This document shows, piece after piece, positions 6,689 to 14,883 of a stretch of 29,705 nucleotides of DNA. The notes beneath the pieces were generated by a model. The model was not told where the DNA came from and did not search any database. It saw only the letters and a list, made by a program, of their open reading frames with translations. The translations under genes were made by a program, and so were the position numbers. Source of the stretch: CAYRUZ01 sp964427895 (GTDB taxonomy: Bacteria > Patescibacteriota > Gracilibacteria > Peribacterales > Peribacteraceae); the NCBI GenBank assembly GCA_964427895.1, contig CAYRUZ010000013.1, forward strand, positions 1-29,705, written 5' to 3'. The stretch's first letter is position 1, and each line of letters starts with the position of its first letter.

Positions 6689-9274
6689 ATGCGCAACAGA
6701 CCGCTCTCTTTTGAACAACTCGAGGACCGTTCCGTGCCCTCGGCCACTCCCCTCTCCCTCCAGGAAGAATGGCGATCCTTTTTAGGAACCTCTGCGGTCG
6801 AAGCTCCCACGTCACCGGTCGCCTGGGCGCAAACACACAAACCCGGGAATCTTCAGGCACCCGACGCGCACATTCCCACCGTCAGCGTGCAAGCCGGCAA
6901 CTGGGGGGTTCATATGCGCTACACCGACCTCCCGCCGGGACTCGAGGCGGATCTGGATATCGTGAACAAGTACGGCCAGCGGCAACACCGCGAAGTGTCG
7001 GTTCCCGCGGGCTTGGGAGACTTGAACATTGAATTTGCCCCGCAGGAAATGGCGCAGATCATCCTGAGTATCGATGACATCATCACCAACCAGCGCCTGA
7101 TGACGACGCGCGCATTCTCTTTCGGAGCGGTGGATTCCCCGCCCGACGTGGTCGCGCAGCATCAGGAACTGGTCGACCTCGCCTTCTCGATGCCGAACGA
7201 TCCGGTCGACCGTTTCATTCGCGAGAAGGCGCACCAGCCCAAGAGTACGAACGACGGTTGGGAGCCCTTCCTGCCCGACCAGTTGGTGCTGACGACGAAC
7301 CTGGAAAGCCCGGTCATCTGGTCGAACTTCCGCGAGACGGGCATGTATCTCACGGGCTTGTCTCTCACCGACGATCCGCGCAATTACGCGAAGGCTCGCT
7401 ATCCCCAATACTTCGGCGCTACAGCGAAGGACGACCTGCTCGTACTGCAAAACATGGCCTACAAGGATTCAAGAGGCGTCACTCGTGAGATGAACCGCTT
7501 GCTGATGAATTACCAAGCCACGCACGATCAACTCATCAAAGACGCCTATCAAGCGATAATTTGGCGCAATGAAGCTGTCTCGTACACGTTGTTGAGCGCC
7601 TACAACTCCATCCTCTTCCGCCGGTTGAAGATGCCGGTAAACGACGTCGTGTCGGACATCAACAACACCATGGCGCGCAATCCGCGCTACGGCGATGCTT
7701 CGCGCTTCGTGCCGTTCCCGACGGCAGACGAGATCCTTGCCGCCGTCGACAAGCACTTCGCGTCGATGTACTTCTACCAGCGCAAACTCTCGGCCGATCA
7801 GCAGGCGATCTACGACCGCAACAACACCATCACACATGGCACCCTTTCGACCGAGACGCCAGCCACGACCGGACGTATGCAGCAGCATACGCAGATGCTC
7901 ATCGCCAATACGCTGGCGACATCCAATGATCCGCGCATCGAGGGGGTCCGGGTGGCTCTCGGGCCGCAAACCGTCGAGGCGATCATCAACGGCACGGCGC
8001 AGACAACGCTGGTCGCACCTGTCACGCCCGTCACTGCGCCGGTGAACGTTGTTCTCGCTTCAACACCGACACAAACCGTCACCATCGAACCGGCAAAGGA
8101 GAAAACCAAAGAAGAGTACTTCGCCGAGGCATTGAGCTGGTTTAACCCGAATGCAAGCATCCTGAAGTATTTTCCGAGTTTGCGCAGTGACACGGTAATG
8201 GGGCAGATCGCCATCGGTTTCATGGATAAAACAGAGATCCTCCATGACATGAAAAAGCGCATGCGGTATGCCCTCGCGATGGAAAGCGTCACCGGCATCC
8301 CACGCAGTACGTTCCTCGATGCACCGCAATCAAACCAGGGAAAGCTGCTGAATTATTTGGGTGACCTCTGGACGAAGCTGCAATATCCGCCGCTCATCAA
8401 ATCCAAGAACGATACGCTCTCATTCAGGGCGCAGGCGGAGAAAGCGAAGTATGTGAGCGACGAAGTCGTTCGGTTCAGTGTCGATGCAGCGACGGGCGGC
8501 AAAGCCATCGCATCCATCGAGCTGCATCCAGACCTGCCGGTAGGGCCGGAATACTTCTTGCTCGGCCAATCCGAAGGACAAACGTACGTCACCGTCAGTG
8601 TTGCCACGCTGCAGGAACACAACCTGACAGGATCCATTATCCTAAAAGCGAAAATCACCCTCAGTGACGGAACGGTCATCGAGAAGCAAACCGGTAGTGT
8701 GGGCATCGCCAAGCCAACAAAGCCGAACTTGGTGGCGCCGAAAGCACCCGAGACACTGCCCGAACCGAACCGCATCCTTGTGAACTACCTGCGCACGACG
8801 GTCCTGCCGACGCTGCAGAAAGTGTCGGAGACGGAGTACAAATCTGCAGACATTGGCGCTGGCGGTGAATGTAAAATTTGGGTGCAGAAAACCGCAGTGC
8901 CGAGCGCATTTGTCGGAACGACAGCACCTGTGATTCCATCAAATAGCCCAGACATAAAAGCAGAGTGGAAAGAGAGTGATGACATCATCGTTGCTGGCAA
9001 ATTCGCCCAACGCGATATGCGTTCGCTAGAAGCCGTTCAAAAATTCTTCCAGAACACTGCCATTGCGGGAGACATGATTCAGATGGAAGTACAGACCGGC
9101 ACCAAAACAATTCCTCATACTCTCATCATTGATTCTGTAACAAAGGAGGGAATTTGGGTCTTCGACTCCAATTGGAGCATGGATTTCGATCACACCGTCA
9201 GATACCACTTCATGGCCTACGACTCACTGACAAACAAAATAAATGAAACTACCATCTACCGCATAAAGCCATGA
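6689..9274 (+). CDS. Large protein with N-terminal LEDR-type motif and C-terminal CHAP-like cysteine hydrolase domain
   Basis: An 861-aa protein. The N-terminus reads RPLSFEQLEDRSVPSA, close to the LEPR/LEDR motif at the N-terminus of many planctomycete exported proteins; no conventional signal peptide follows. Residues about 70-150 look like a beta-sandwich, 150-440 are mainly helical, and about 590-680 form a second Ig-like segment. The last 150 residues fit a papain-like/CHAP amidase fold: GGECKIWVQ (Cys 728), PHTLIIDSV (His 810) and GIWVFDSNW (Asp 826/Asn 828). Such domains cleave peptidoglycan or peptides, so cell-wall or prey-wall hydrolysis is likely but inferred. ATG 6689 has no Shine-Dalgarno or clear -10. 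The lipoprotein gene overlaps its stop by 4 bases. Confidence 0.85.
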   Translation: MRNRPLSFEQLEDRSVPSATPLSLQEEWRSFLGTSAVEAPTSPVAWAQTHKPGNLQAPDAHIPTVSVQAGNWGVHMRYTDLPPGLEADLDIVNKYGQRQHREVSVPAGLGDLNIEFAPQEMAQIILSIDDIITNQRLMTTRAFSFGAVDSPPDVVAQHQELVDLAFSMPNDPVDRFIREKAHQPKSTNDGWEPFLPDQLVLTTNLESPVIWSNFRETGMYLTGLSLTDDPRNYAKARYPQYFGATAKDDLLVLQNMAYKDSRGVTREMNRLLMNYQATHDQLIKDAYQAIIWRNEAVSYTLLSAYNSILFRRLKMPVNDVVSDINNTMARNPRYGDASRFVPFPTADEILAAVDKHFASMYFYQRKLSADQQAIYDRNNTITHGTLSTETPATTGRMQQHTQMLIANTLATSNDPRIEGVRVALGPQTVEAIINGTAQTTLVAPVTPVTAPVNVVLASTPTQTVTIEPAKEKTKEEYFAEALSWFNPNASILKYFPSLRSDTVMGQIAIGFMDKTEILHDMKKRMRYALAMESVTGIPRSTFLDAPQSNQGKLLNYLGDLWTKLQYPPLIKSKNDTLSFRAQAEKAKYVSDEVVRFSVDAATGGKAIASIELHPDLPVGPEYFLLGQSEGQTYVTVSVATLQEHNLTGSIILKAKITLSDGTVIEKQTGSVGIAKPTKPNLVAPKAPETLPEPNRILVNYLRTTVLPTLQKVSETEYKSADIGAGGECKIWVQKTAVPSAFVGTTAPVIPSNSPDIKAEWKESDDIIVAGKFAQRDMRSLEAVQKFFQNTAIAGDMIQMEVQTGTKTIPHTLIIDSVTKEGIWVFDSNWSMDFDHTVRYHFMAYDSLTNKINETTIYRIKP

Positions 9275-9777
9275 CAAAGCGCATTCTTCTTCTCTGCATT
9301 ATGTACACCCTCTCTGCCTGCTCAATGCAGGCAGAGAGGGTAATTCCGGAAAATTGGCGAAGCATTTCATTTGTCGACGGCGCGGACATCGCACTGCCAT
9401 TAACAGGCAGTGTTAAGAAGCGAAACGATTGCCTACTCGTCCAGTCTCAAGAATGGACGCGAGGAATGACCAACGCAGAAGATGATTCATACTTCCTTCT
9501 CCATTTCTGCCCCATGACGGAATATAAGAAGGGCGAAGACTATATCCGGCAAATGTGTATGCCAATCGGAGAGGACTCTAGAGGGTATCTGATCGATTTC
9601 AGCATCAATGGCGGTTCAGCCCGAATTTGGGGTGTAAAGCCAGCCTGCTGGGATGACACAGTATTTGTGATTGAAATAGCCGGAAAGGTCTATAGGGGCT
9701 ATTTAAGTGGCGATGAGACCATTTCTGGTCAAAAAATGGCCGCCGAAGCGGTCAAAACCATCCGTTTAGTGCAATAA
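9271..9777 (+). CDS. Lipoprotein of unknown function
   Basis: A 168-aa protein with a lipoprotein signal peptide MTKRILLLCIMYTLSAC; the lipobox LSAC places the lipidated Cys at residue 17. The mature part is beta-rich with several cysteines (CLLVQ, HFCPM, MCMPIG, PACWDD) that could form disulfides. ATG overlaps the stop of the hydrolase-like gene (ATGA), so the two are cotranslated and probably act together at the surface, perhaps as hydrolase plus partner or inhibitor; this is speculative. AT-richer wording than the genes around it is noticeable. No known family recognised. Confidence 0.83.
   Translation: MTKRILLLCIMYTLSACSMQAERVIPENWRSISFVDGADIALPLTGSVKKRNDCLLVQSQEWTRGMTNAEDDSYFLLHFCPMTEYKKGEDYIRQMCMPIGEDSRGYLIDFSINGGSARIWGVKPACWDDTVFVIEIAGKVYRGYLSGDETISGQKMAAEAVKTIRLVQ
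9307..9341. repeat. Perfect 15-bp inverted repeat inside the lipoprotein signal region
   Basis: ACCCTCTCTGCCTGC (9307-9321), loop TCAAT, then its exact reverse complement (9327-9341). It encodes the lipobox and the first mature residues. No T-run follows, so it is not a standard terminator. Confidence 0.9.
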
Positions 9778-9779
9778 AT

Positions 9780-9857
<78 letters not shown>

Positions 9858-9867
9858 CGGTTGCCGC

Positions 9868-9896
9868 ATTCTGAAGCAGAGAAGATCCACTTGCAA
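9868..9896 (-). promoter_or_regulatory. Promoter of initiator tRNA
   Basis: Minus strand: TTGCAA (9891-9896), 17-bp spacer, CAGAAT (9868-9873), with C1 of the tRNA 11 nt further on. TTGCAA is its own reverse complement and also fits the rightward rpmA promoter. Confidence 0.55.
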
Positions 9897-9918
9897 GCAA
9901 ATCGCAAATCAGTAGAAT
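9891..9918 (+). promoter_or_regulatory. Promoter of rpmA
   Basis: TTGCAA (9891-9896), 16-bp spacer, TAGAAT (9913-9918), 9 nt to ATG 9928. The predicted leader is at most about 3 nt. Confidence 0.6.
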
Positions 9919-9927
9919 TTGCGGGCT

Positions 9928-10209
9928 ATGGCACATAAGAAAGCAGGCGGTACTACAAACAACGGCAGAGATAGCAGAGCGAAGCGCCGCGGCGTAAAGC
10001 GATTCGGCGGTCAGGCCGTCAACGCCGGTGAAGTGCTCATTCGCCAGAAGGGCTACTGGTACCGTCCGGGCAAGAACACGCTCGTCGGTAAGGACTGGAC
10101 GATCCATGCGACCGTCGCAGGCACCGTCGCCTTCAGCAAGCGCAAGCTCGCCTCGTTCAGCGGCGCACGCAACTGGTACACGGTGGTCAACGTCGTCCCC
10201 GCCAAGTAA
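9928..10209 (+). CDS. rpmA: 50S ribosomal protein L27 (bL27)
   Basis: A 93-aa bL27 with the diagnostic N-terminus MAHKKAGGTTNNGRDSRAKRRGVKRFGGQ (written here in full only to show family identity of the tail), whose tip lies near the peptidyl-transferase centre. It also has VLIRQKGYWYRPGKN and the beta-barrel core. There is no Firmicutes-type cleavable extension. The family N-terminus fixes the start at ATG 9928. The usual partner rplU (L21) is not adjacent. There is no Shine-Dalgarno; TAGAAT 9 nt before ATG points to a near-leaderless mRNA. It diverges from the initiator tRNA through one shared -35. Confidence 0.97.
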   Translation: MAHKKAGGTTNNGRDSRAKRRGVKRFGGQAVNAGEVLIRQKGYWYRPGKNTLVGKDWTIHATVAGTVAFSKRKLASFSGARNWYTVVNVVPAK

Positions 10210-10241
10210 GAGTTTCTCGCGGAGGGACCGTTCGTTTTGGC

Positions 10242-10270
10242 TGTGACTTTGACGTGTGCGTCTGTACTAT
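10242..10270 (+). promoter_or_regulatory. Leaderless promoter of the 219-aa gene
   Basis: TGTGAC (10242-10247), 17 bp, TACTAT (10265-10270), then exactly 6 nt to ATG 10277. Confidence 0.55.
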
Positions 10271-10276
10271 CGGCGC

Positions 10277-10936
10277 ATGCAAGATTTTGGCGGAACAGAG
10301 TCGATGTCGCCCGACGAGGGCGGCGGCAATAGTGCCGAGCGGGTCGGTGAGGAGAAATCGTTTGCGGGGACCGCCGCTGCCATGCAGCAAATCCAGCGCG
10401 AAGAGAAGAAAGCGAAGAAGAAGGACGACGGCGTGGTACACGCCATCATGCAGTTCCTCACGGATGCCCAGCGCCAGCACCTTTCGGTGCTTATCGCCCG
10501 CCTTGTGGCACTCAACTGCCCGTCCTCGTTCATTCTGTCGATCCTGTCGCTCATCAACGCGGAATGCCTCGCAGCCACGGAGGAAGCGATTAAAGAAGGA
10601 CTGAACACCTCGGCCGAAGAGACCGTCGATCATGCGGGCCTTATGCCCACCAGTACGCAGCTGGATGCCGACAGCAACCGCCGCCTCGCCGCTTGGATCA
10701 CGCGCATGCAGATGGTATTGGGCATGGATGCGGACGCGATCCTCACCTCGCTGCGCACGCCGGATGGCGACATCGACGGTACGATCCTGCAGCTGACGGC
10801 GTTCGTGGTGCAGGAATTTTTCCGCGAAGCCAACAAGGACGTGGCGTTCGAGAAGATCCACCCGCTCGCCGCGGGCATCCTCCAATCGATCTTCGAGCCC
10901 TATTTCGGCCCGGCGCCGGAATTGCCGGAAGCCTGA
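10277..10936 (+). CDS. Uncharacterised helical protein
   Basis: A 219-aa protein with no recognised family. The N-terminal 55 residues are Gly/Ser/Glu/Lys-rich and probably disordered (EEKKAKKKDD). The rest is helical with strongly hydrophobic faces (HLSVLIARLVALNCPSSFILSILSLI and IDGTILQLTAFVVQEFF) but no clear transmembrane helix or signal. The start at ATG 10277 is set by TACTAT ending 6 nt upstream; an in-frame upstream start at 10256 would lie within the promoter. The TGA stop abuts the TGA of the convergent thpR-like gene within the palindrome TGATCA, leaving no intergenic base. Confidence 0.8.
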   Translation: MQDFGGTESMSPDEGGGNSAERVGEEKSFAGTAAAMQQIQREEKKAKKKDDGVVHAIMQFLTDAQRQHLSVLIARLVALNCPSSFILSILSLINAECLAATEEAIKEGLNTSAEETVDHAGLMPTSTQLDADSNRRLAAWITRMQMVLGMDADAILTSLRTPDGDIDGTILQLTAFVVQEFFREANKDVAFEKIHPLAAGILQSIFEPYFGPAPELPEA

Positions 10937-11485
10937 TCAGACAGCGAAAGCGAAATCGGCGATGGGTGTCTGGTTCTGCCCGTTGATCGTGGCATAACTG
11001 CGCAGCATCTCCACCTTCCAGGGAATCGACACGGTGCCGATCGCCTTGAAGATGTCTTTCTTGTGCACGTTGAATTTCTGCGGATGCTTCACCCGCGCAA
11101 GAGTGATGTGGGGGTGGAACGGCTGCTCGTTGGGCCAGGGGCAGAGTTTCTTGAGCGTCGCCAATTCCGGCGAAAATGCGACGGTCAGGAATAAGACCCG
11201 ATCTTCCCCGTGCGAACCGAACGTATCTACCCCGTTGATCTCAAGCGTGAACGGCACCGTGCGTGCCGCTACTTTGGTGCACGTATCCACGAACGGCTGA
11301 TACTCGATCTGCATGAGTTCCCGCCAAAAATGCAGCGTGAGGTGGGGCGTCTCCGGGCGCTGAAACGACAGGCAATCGCCAAACGGACGCAGTTCTTCCT
11401 GCAACGCCTGGAACTGCCACTTTGCCATCTGCTCCAGCGGAAGCGCCACAAAGAACGAAGAAAGAGGAAACTCCATGTTCGCCAT
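10937..11485 (-). CDS. thpR: RNA 2',3'-cyclic phosphodiesterase (2H/LigT family)
   Basis: A 182-aa 2H phosphoesterase. Two HxTx motifs carry the catalytic histidines: HLTLHF (about residues 48-53) and HPHITLARV (about 124-132), at normal spacing for ThpR/LigT. These enzymes open 2',3'-cyclic phosphates on RNA; the true substrate here is unknown. The ATG at 11485 is one base after the lepA stop, and GGGGAG overlaps the end of lepA at good distance, a clear Shine-Dalgarno for an operon-internal gene. A second Met at residue 4 is possible. Confidence 0.86.
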   Translation of the reverse strand: MANMEFPLSSFFVALPLEQMAKWQFQALQEELRPFGDCLSFQRPETPHLTLHFWRELMQIEYQPFVDTCTKVAARTVPFTLEINGVDTFGSHGEDRVLFLTVAFSPELATLKKLCPWPNEQPFHPHITLARVKHPQKFNVHKKDIFKAIGTVSIPWKVEMLRSYATINGQNQTPIADFAFAV

Positions 11486-11486
11486 G

Positions 11487-13307
11487 TTACTCCCCGCGCT
11501 TCAGCACGCTGAGGAACGCTTCTTGCGTGAGCGTCACGCGGCCCATCTGCTTCATGCGCTTCTTTCCCTTCTTCTGTTTCTCAAGGAGTTTCTTTTTGCG
11601 CGTCACGTCTCCGCCGTACAGGTATCCGGTCACGTCCTTGCGCATGGCACCCATGGTCTCGCGCGCCACGACCTTGGCGCCGATGGCGGCTTGGATGGGA
11701 ATTTCGAACTGCGCCTTGGGCAGCACTTCCTTCAAGCGCTTGCAGATGATGGCGCCTACGTGATGCGCCTCGCTGCGGTGCACGATCGTCGAAAGTGCCT
11801 CGGCTGGCTCCCCTAAGAGCAAAATCTGCAGCTTCACAAGATCGCCGCTGCGATACCCGATCGGCTCGTAGCTCATGCTGGCGTAGCCGGCGGTCGAAGA
11901 TTTGAGACGGTCGAAGAAATCGAGCACGATCGACTGCAACGGCACTTCGAACTTGAGCAATGCACGGTTGGCATCGAGGTATTCGAGCGAGAGGTACACG
12001 CCGCGACGCTCTTGGACGAGCGGCATCACAGCACCAACGTCCTCGCTGCGACACACCAACTCCAGCAACACCCACGGTTCACGCACTTCGAGGATCACCG
12101 TCGGGTCCGGGAAATCGGCGGGGTTGCTGATGCGCGCGGTATCGGGCTCGTCTTCCTTCAGCAGCGAGCTTCGCACGTACTCGGCCGGATTACGCGCGTT
12201 GAGTTTTACCTCGTAGAGCACGCTCGGCGCCGTGACGACGAGATCGCAGTCGTACTCGCGCTCCAGGCGCTCCTGGATGATGTCGAGGTGCAGAAGACCC
12301 AAAAACCCGCAGCGAAAGCCATTTCCCAAGGCTGCATTGCGCTCGTGTTCGATGGCGAGGGCCGCGTCATTAAGGCTCAACTTTTCCAGTGCATCGCGCA
12401 GGTCGGCGTAGCCGTCGGCTTCCGACGGATACAGTCCGGCGAACACCATCGGCTGCACTTGCTTGTACCCCGGCAGCGGATGCCCTTCGGCCAAGTGCGA
12501 GATCGTGTCTCCCACGCGGACGAGACGGACGTCCTTCGCGCCGGTCACGACGTAGCCGATCGATCCTGCGGCCAATTCATCATCAGCGACGTACTTCGGG
12601 GAGAAATGTCCCACGTCCTGCACCTCAAAGACGCCTTTGGTGCCCAAAAGGTGCACCTGCATGCCTTTCTTGAGCGTTCCTTCCACCACACGAACGTAGG
12701 CGACGGCACCGCGATACGTATCCATCACCGCGTCGAAGATGAGCGCGCGGGTCGCAGGGCTCTGCGGATTGGCTTTGGCAGCCGGAATACGCTCCAGGAT
12801 ACGATCCAAAAGAGCAGGCACTCCAGTGCCGTCCTTTGCCGAAATGCGCAGGATATCCTCAGCCTTCCCGCCGATAAGCTTCACCACTTCTTCGCTCACG
12901 CGTTCGGGATCGGCCGCAGGAAGATCGATCTTATTGAGGACCGGAATGATCTCGAGATCGTGCTCCATCGCCATCGTCAGCACGGCCAGGGTCTGAGCTT
13001 GAATGCCCTGTGACGCATCGACGAGGAGGATGGCGCCCTCGCATGCTGCGAGCGAACGGCTGACTTCGTAGCGGAAATCCGTGTGCCCCGGCGTATCGAT
13101 GAGGTTGAGCTGCACACCCTTGTACTCCATGCGCACCGGCGTGAGCTTGATGGTGATACCACGCTCGCGCTCCAAATCCATCATATCCAGTGTTTGCTCC
13201 TTCATTTCGCGTTTCTGCAGCGTTCCAGTGATTTCCATCAAACGATCTGACAAGGTGGACTTGCCGTGGTCGATGTGCGCGATGATGCAGAAATTGCGGA
13301 TTTCCAT
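11487..13307 (-). CDS. lepA: Elongation factor 4 (LepA)
   Basis: A 606-aa ribosome-associated GTPase of the EF-G/LepA class, of normal length. G1 is AHIDHGKST (about residues 10-18), switch region RERGITIK, G3 DTPGHTDF, G4 NKIDLP. The EF-G-like domains follow, and the C-terminal LepA-specific domain ends KKLLEKQKKGKKRMKQ...QEAFLSVLK. It back-translocates or remodels elongation and initiation complexes. TACAAT 9 nt upstream of ATG 13307 suggests its own near-leaderless promoter although the pyruvyltransferase gene lies only 30 bp upstream. It drives thpR downstream. Confidence 0.97.
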   Translation of the reverse strand: MEIRNFCIIAHIDHGKSTLSDRLMEITGTLQKREMKEQTLDMMDLERERGITIKLTPVRMEYKGVQLNLIDTPGHTDFRYEVSRSLAACEGAILLVDASQGIQAQTLAVLTMAMEHDLEIIPVLNKIDLPAADPERVSEEVVKLIGGKAEDILRISAKDGTGVPALLDRILERIPAAKANPQSPATRALIFDAVMDTYRGAVAYVRVVEGTLKKGMQVHLLGTKGVFEVQDVGHFSPKYVADDELAAGSIGYVVTGAKDVRLVRVGDTISHLAEGHPLPGYKQVQPMVFAGLYPSEADGYADLRDALEKLSLNDAALAIEHERNAALGNGFRCGFLGLLHLDIIQERLEREYDCDLVVTAPSVLYEVKLNARNPAEYVRSSLLKEDEPDTARISNPADFPDPTVILEVREPWVLLELVCRSEDVGAVMPLVQERRGVYLSLEYLDANRALLKFEVPLQSIVLDFFDRLKSSTAGYASMSYEPIGYRSGDLVKLQILLLGEPAEALSTIVHRSEAHHVGAIICKRLKEVLPKAQFEIPIQAAIGAKVVARETMGAMRKDVTGYLYGGDVTRKKKLLEKQKKGKKRMKQMGRVTLTQEAFLSVLKRGE

Positions 13308-13316
13308 CCGGCGCTG

Positions 13317-13322
13317 ATTGTA
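13317..13322 (-). promoter_or_regulatory. -10 element of lepA
   Basis: TACAAT on the minus strand, 9 nt before ATG 13307. No clear -35. Confidence 0.45.
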
Positions 13323-13337
13323 GCCGAGAAATCCGCC

Positions 13338-14312
13338 TTAAGCGATGGGTGCGGCGCCAAGCGAAAGCCCGAGGGCTTCGCGCAGCGCGCTTTCGCCCAA
13401 ACGCACCTGCGCGAGCAGTTTTTCCGGGCCTTCCTGCTTCCAGGCATCAAGTTGTGCCAACTTGTCCCCCTCACCCTGATACACCACCCCGAAGGGGGCA
13501 CCCACCATGAGCGCGGCCAACCCACCATGGAACCGGTGCGTCAGTACCATGCCTGCCGGACGGAGAATGTCGGCGAGCGTTTGAATATCACGCGCAGACA
13601 CGACCGTGACGGATTGTCCATCTTGCAGCATTGTCGCCAAATTTTTCACGACCTCTTGTTCGGCGGGATCATCGGGCTGCAGCGTAACGATGACGATTCC
13701 ATCCCACTTCTGGGATTTGCCCAGTGTACGAGATGTATTCAAGAAATTTTCATCCGAATTTGCCCGTGGAATGATGTACAAAGAGTTTGTTCGTACACCA
13801 TCTTTTTTGGCTTCTATTAAAGCAATTGCTGGATCAAATGTACGAACAATTTTCGCACTCACTTCCCATGCGCTTACACGAGCAAAAGAGGCGTCATCGC
13901 GCACCGAAATCAGGGTGCTCCAGCCTGCCACACGACGGGCGTACGACTCCCCTGCCGACGTCGTGAACGGACCGACTCCTTGGAACGCCAAGTACAGGGG
14001 TTTTCCCAAAAAATGCGCGACTGCGGCGTGCCACCACCAGAGTCTGCAGGCGAAAATAGACTCCACATCGGTGAATAGCGTTCCTCCGCCGAAGACCATT
14101 CCGTCGCTTCGCATGATGGCTCCAAGCGTTCTCCACCAGGGCGTCAGAAACAAGGACCGGATGCCAAACGGAACACGAGGGAGCTCCCCTTTCTGGGGAT
14201 GTGCCGAAAGAACCGTCCATTCCACCTCCGGGAATGCACGCAGGAAATAGGCATGGAGAGCATCGTCCCCCATGTTTCCGACACCGTAATTGCCAACCAA
14301 AACGAGGCGCAT
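13338..14312 (-). CDS. Polysaccharide pyruvyl transferase family protein (CsaB-like)
   Basis: A 324-aa protein from ATG 14312; an in-frame TTG six codons earlier is less likely because the first strand MRLVLVGNYGVGNMGDDAL is the normal family start. Family blocks are GNYGVGNMGDDAL, GGGTLFTD, AFQGVGPF, SVRDDASF, and near the C-terminus LTHRFHGGLAALMVGAPFG. CsaB-type enzymes transfer pyruvate from PEP to a cell-wall glycan, creating the ligand for SLH domains, and an SLH protein is encoded at 4826-6085. The substrate is not provable from sequence. It follows rplS by 21 bp. Confidence 0.86.
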   Translation of the reverse strand: MRLVLVGNYGVGNMGDDALHAYFLRAFPEVEWTVLSAHPQKGELPRVPFGIRSLFLTPWWRTLGAIMRSDGMVFGGGTLFTDVESIFACRLWWWHAAVAHFLGKPLYLAFQGVGPFTTSAGESYARRVAGWSTLISVRDDASFARVSAWEVSAKIVRTFDPAIALIEAKKDGVRTNSLYIIPRANSDENFLNTSRTLGKSQKWDGIVIVTLQPDDPAEQEVVKNLATMLQDGQSVTVVSARDIQTLADILRPAGMVLTHRFHGGLAALMVGAPFGVVYQGEGDKLAQLDAWKQEGPEKLLAQVRLGESALREALGLSLGAAPIA

Positions 14313-14333
14313 GGGCCAACTGTAGCCCAAAGC

Positions 14334-14816
14334 TTACGCCGCGTCTGCCTGCTTCTCTTCCGCAGCCGGAGCTGCTGCCTCGGCAACGGGTGCCGTCGCA
14401 GCCTCTTCCTTCTTCGGTGCGGGAGCGGCCTCGGCCTTGGGAGCGGTGGCGAACTCCTCGGCGCTGGTGTAGCGCTCGATCATGCGGGCGGACTTGCCCG
14501 CGCGACCGCGGAGGAAGAACAGCTTGGCGCGGCGAACCTTCGCGACCTTCTTGACTTCGATCTTCTCGATCATCGGCGAATGCAGGGCGAACACCTTCTC
14601 GACTCCGATACCGGAAACGACGCGGCGCACCGTGAATCCACGATCCGTGGCGACGTGGCCCTTATGGACGGAGATGACGAGACCCTCGAAGATCTGCACA
14701 CGCTCCTTGTCTCCTTCGCGAATGCGCTCATGAATGCGCACGGTGTATCCCGGCTGAATGTCCGGAACGGAGCGGGCGTACGTGGCGGCGCGGTCGTGCA
14801 AAAGTTGAGCTGGCAT
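14334..14816 (-). CDS. rplS: 50S ribosomal protein L19 (bL19) with C-terminal extension
   Basis: A 160-aa protein. Residues 1-118 are bL19 (VPDIQPGYTVRIHERIREGDKER, then FEGLVISVHKG, then FTVRRVVSGIGVEKVF). bL19 sits at the 30S-50S interface. A 42-residue Ala/Pro/Glu/Lys-rich tail follows; it is absent from most bL19 (about 115 aa) and probably disordered. No Shine-Dalgarno and no clear -10 at leaderless distance were found in the 14817-14883 spacer. A weak TTTACA-17-TACCCT pair is present there. Confidence 0.95.
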   Translation of the reverse strand: MPAQLLHDRAATYARSVPDIQPGYTVRIHERIREGDKERVQIFEGLVISVHKGHVATDRGFTVRRVVSGIGVEKVFALHSPMIEKIEVKKVAKVRRAKLFFLRGRAGKSARMIERYTSAEEFATAPKAEAAPAPKKEEAATAPVAEAAAPAAEEKQADAA

Positions 14817-14883
14817 ACGTTAAATTGCGTGGAGAGTGGGCAAAGGGTACAGATCCGTCAGCGGTCTGTAAAGGTCAGTTCGC

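Noticed and set aside
6558..6785. Plus-strand 75-aa ORF before the 861-aa gene
   Set aside because: No promoter or ribosome site, overlaps the start of a long gene in another frame, and has unusual Cys/Pro content.
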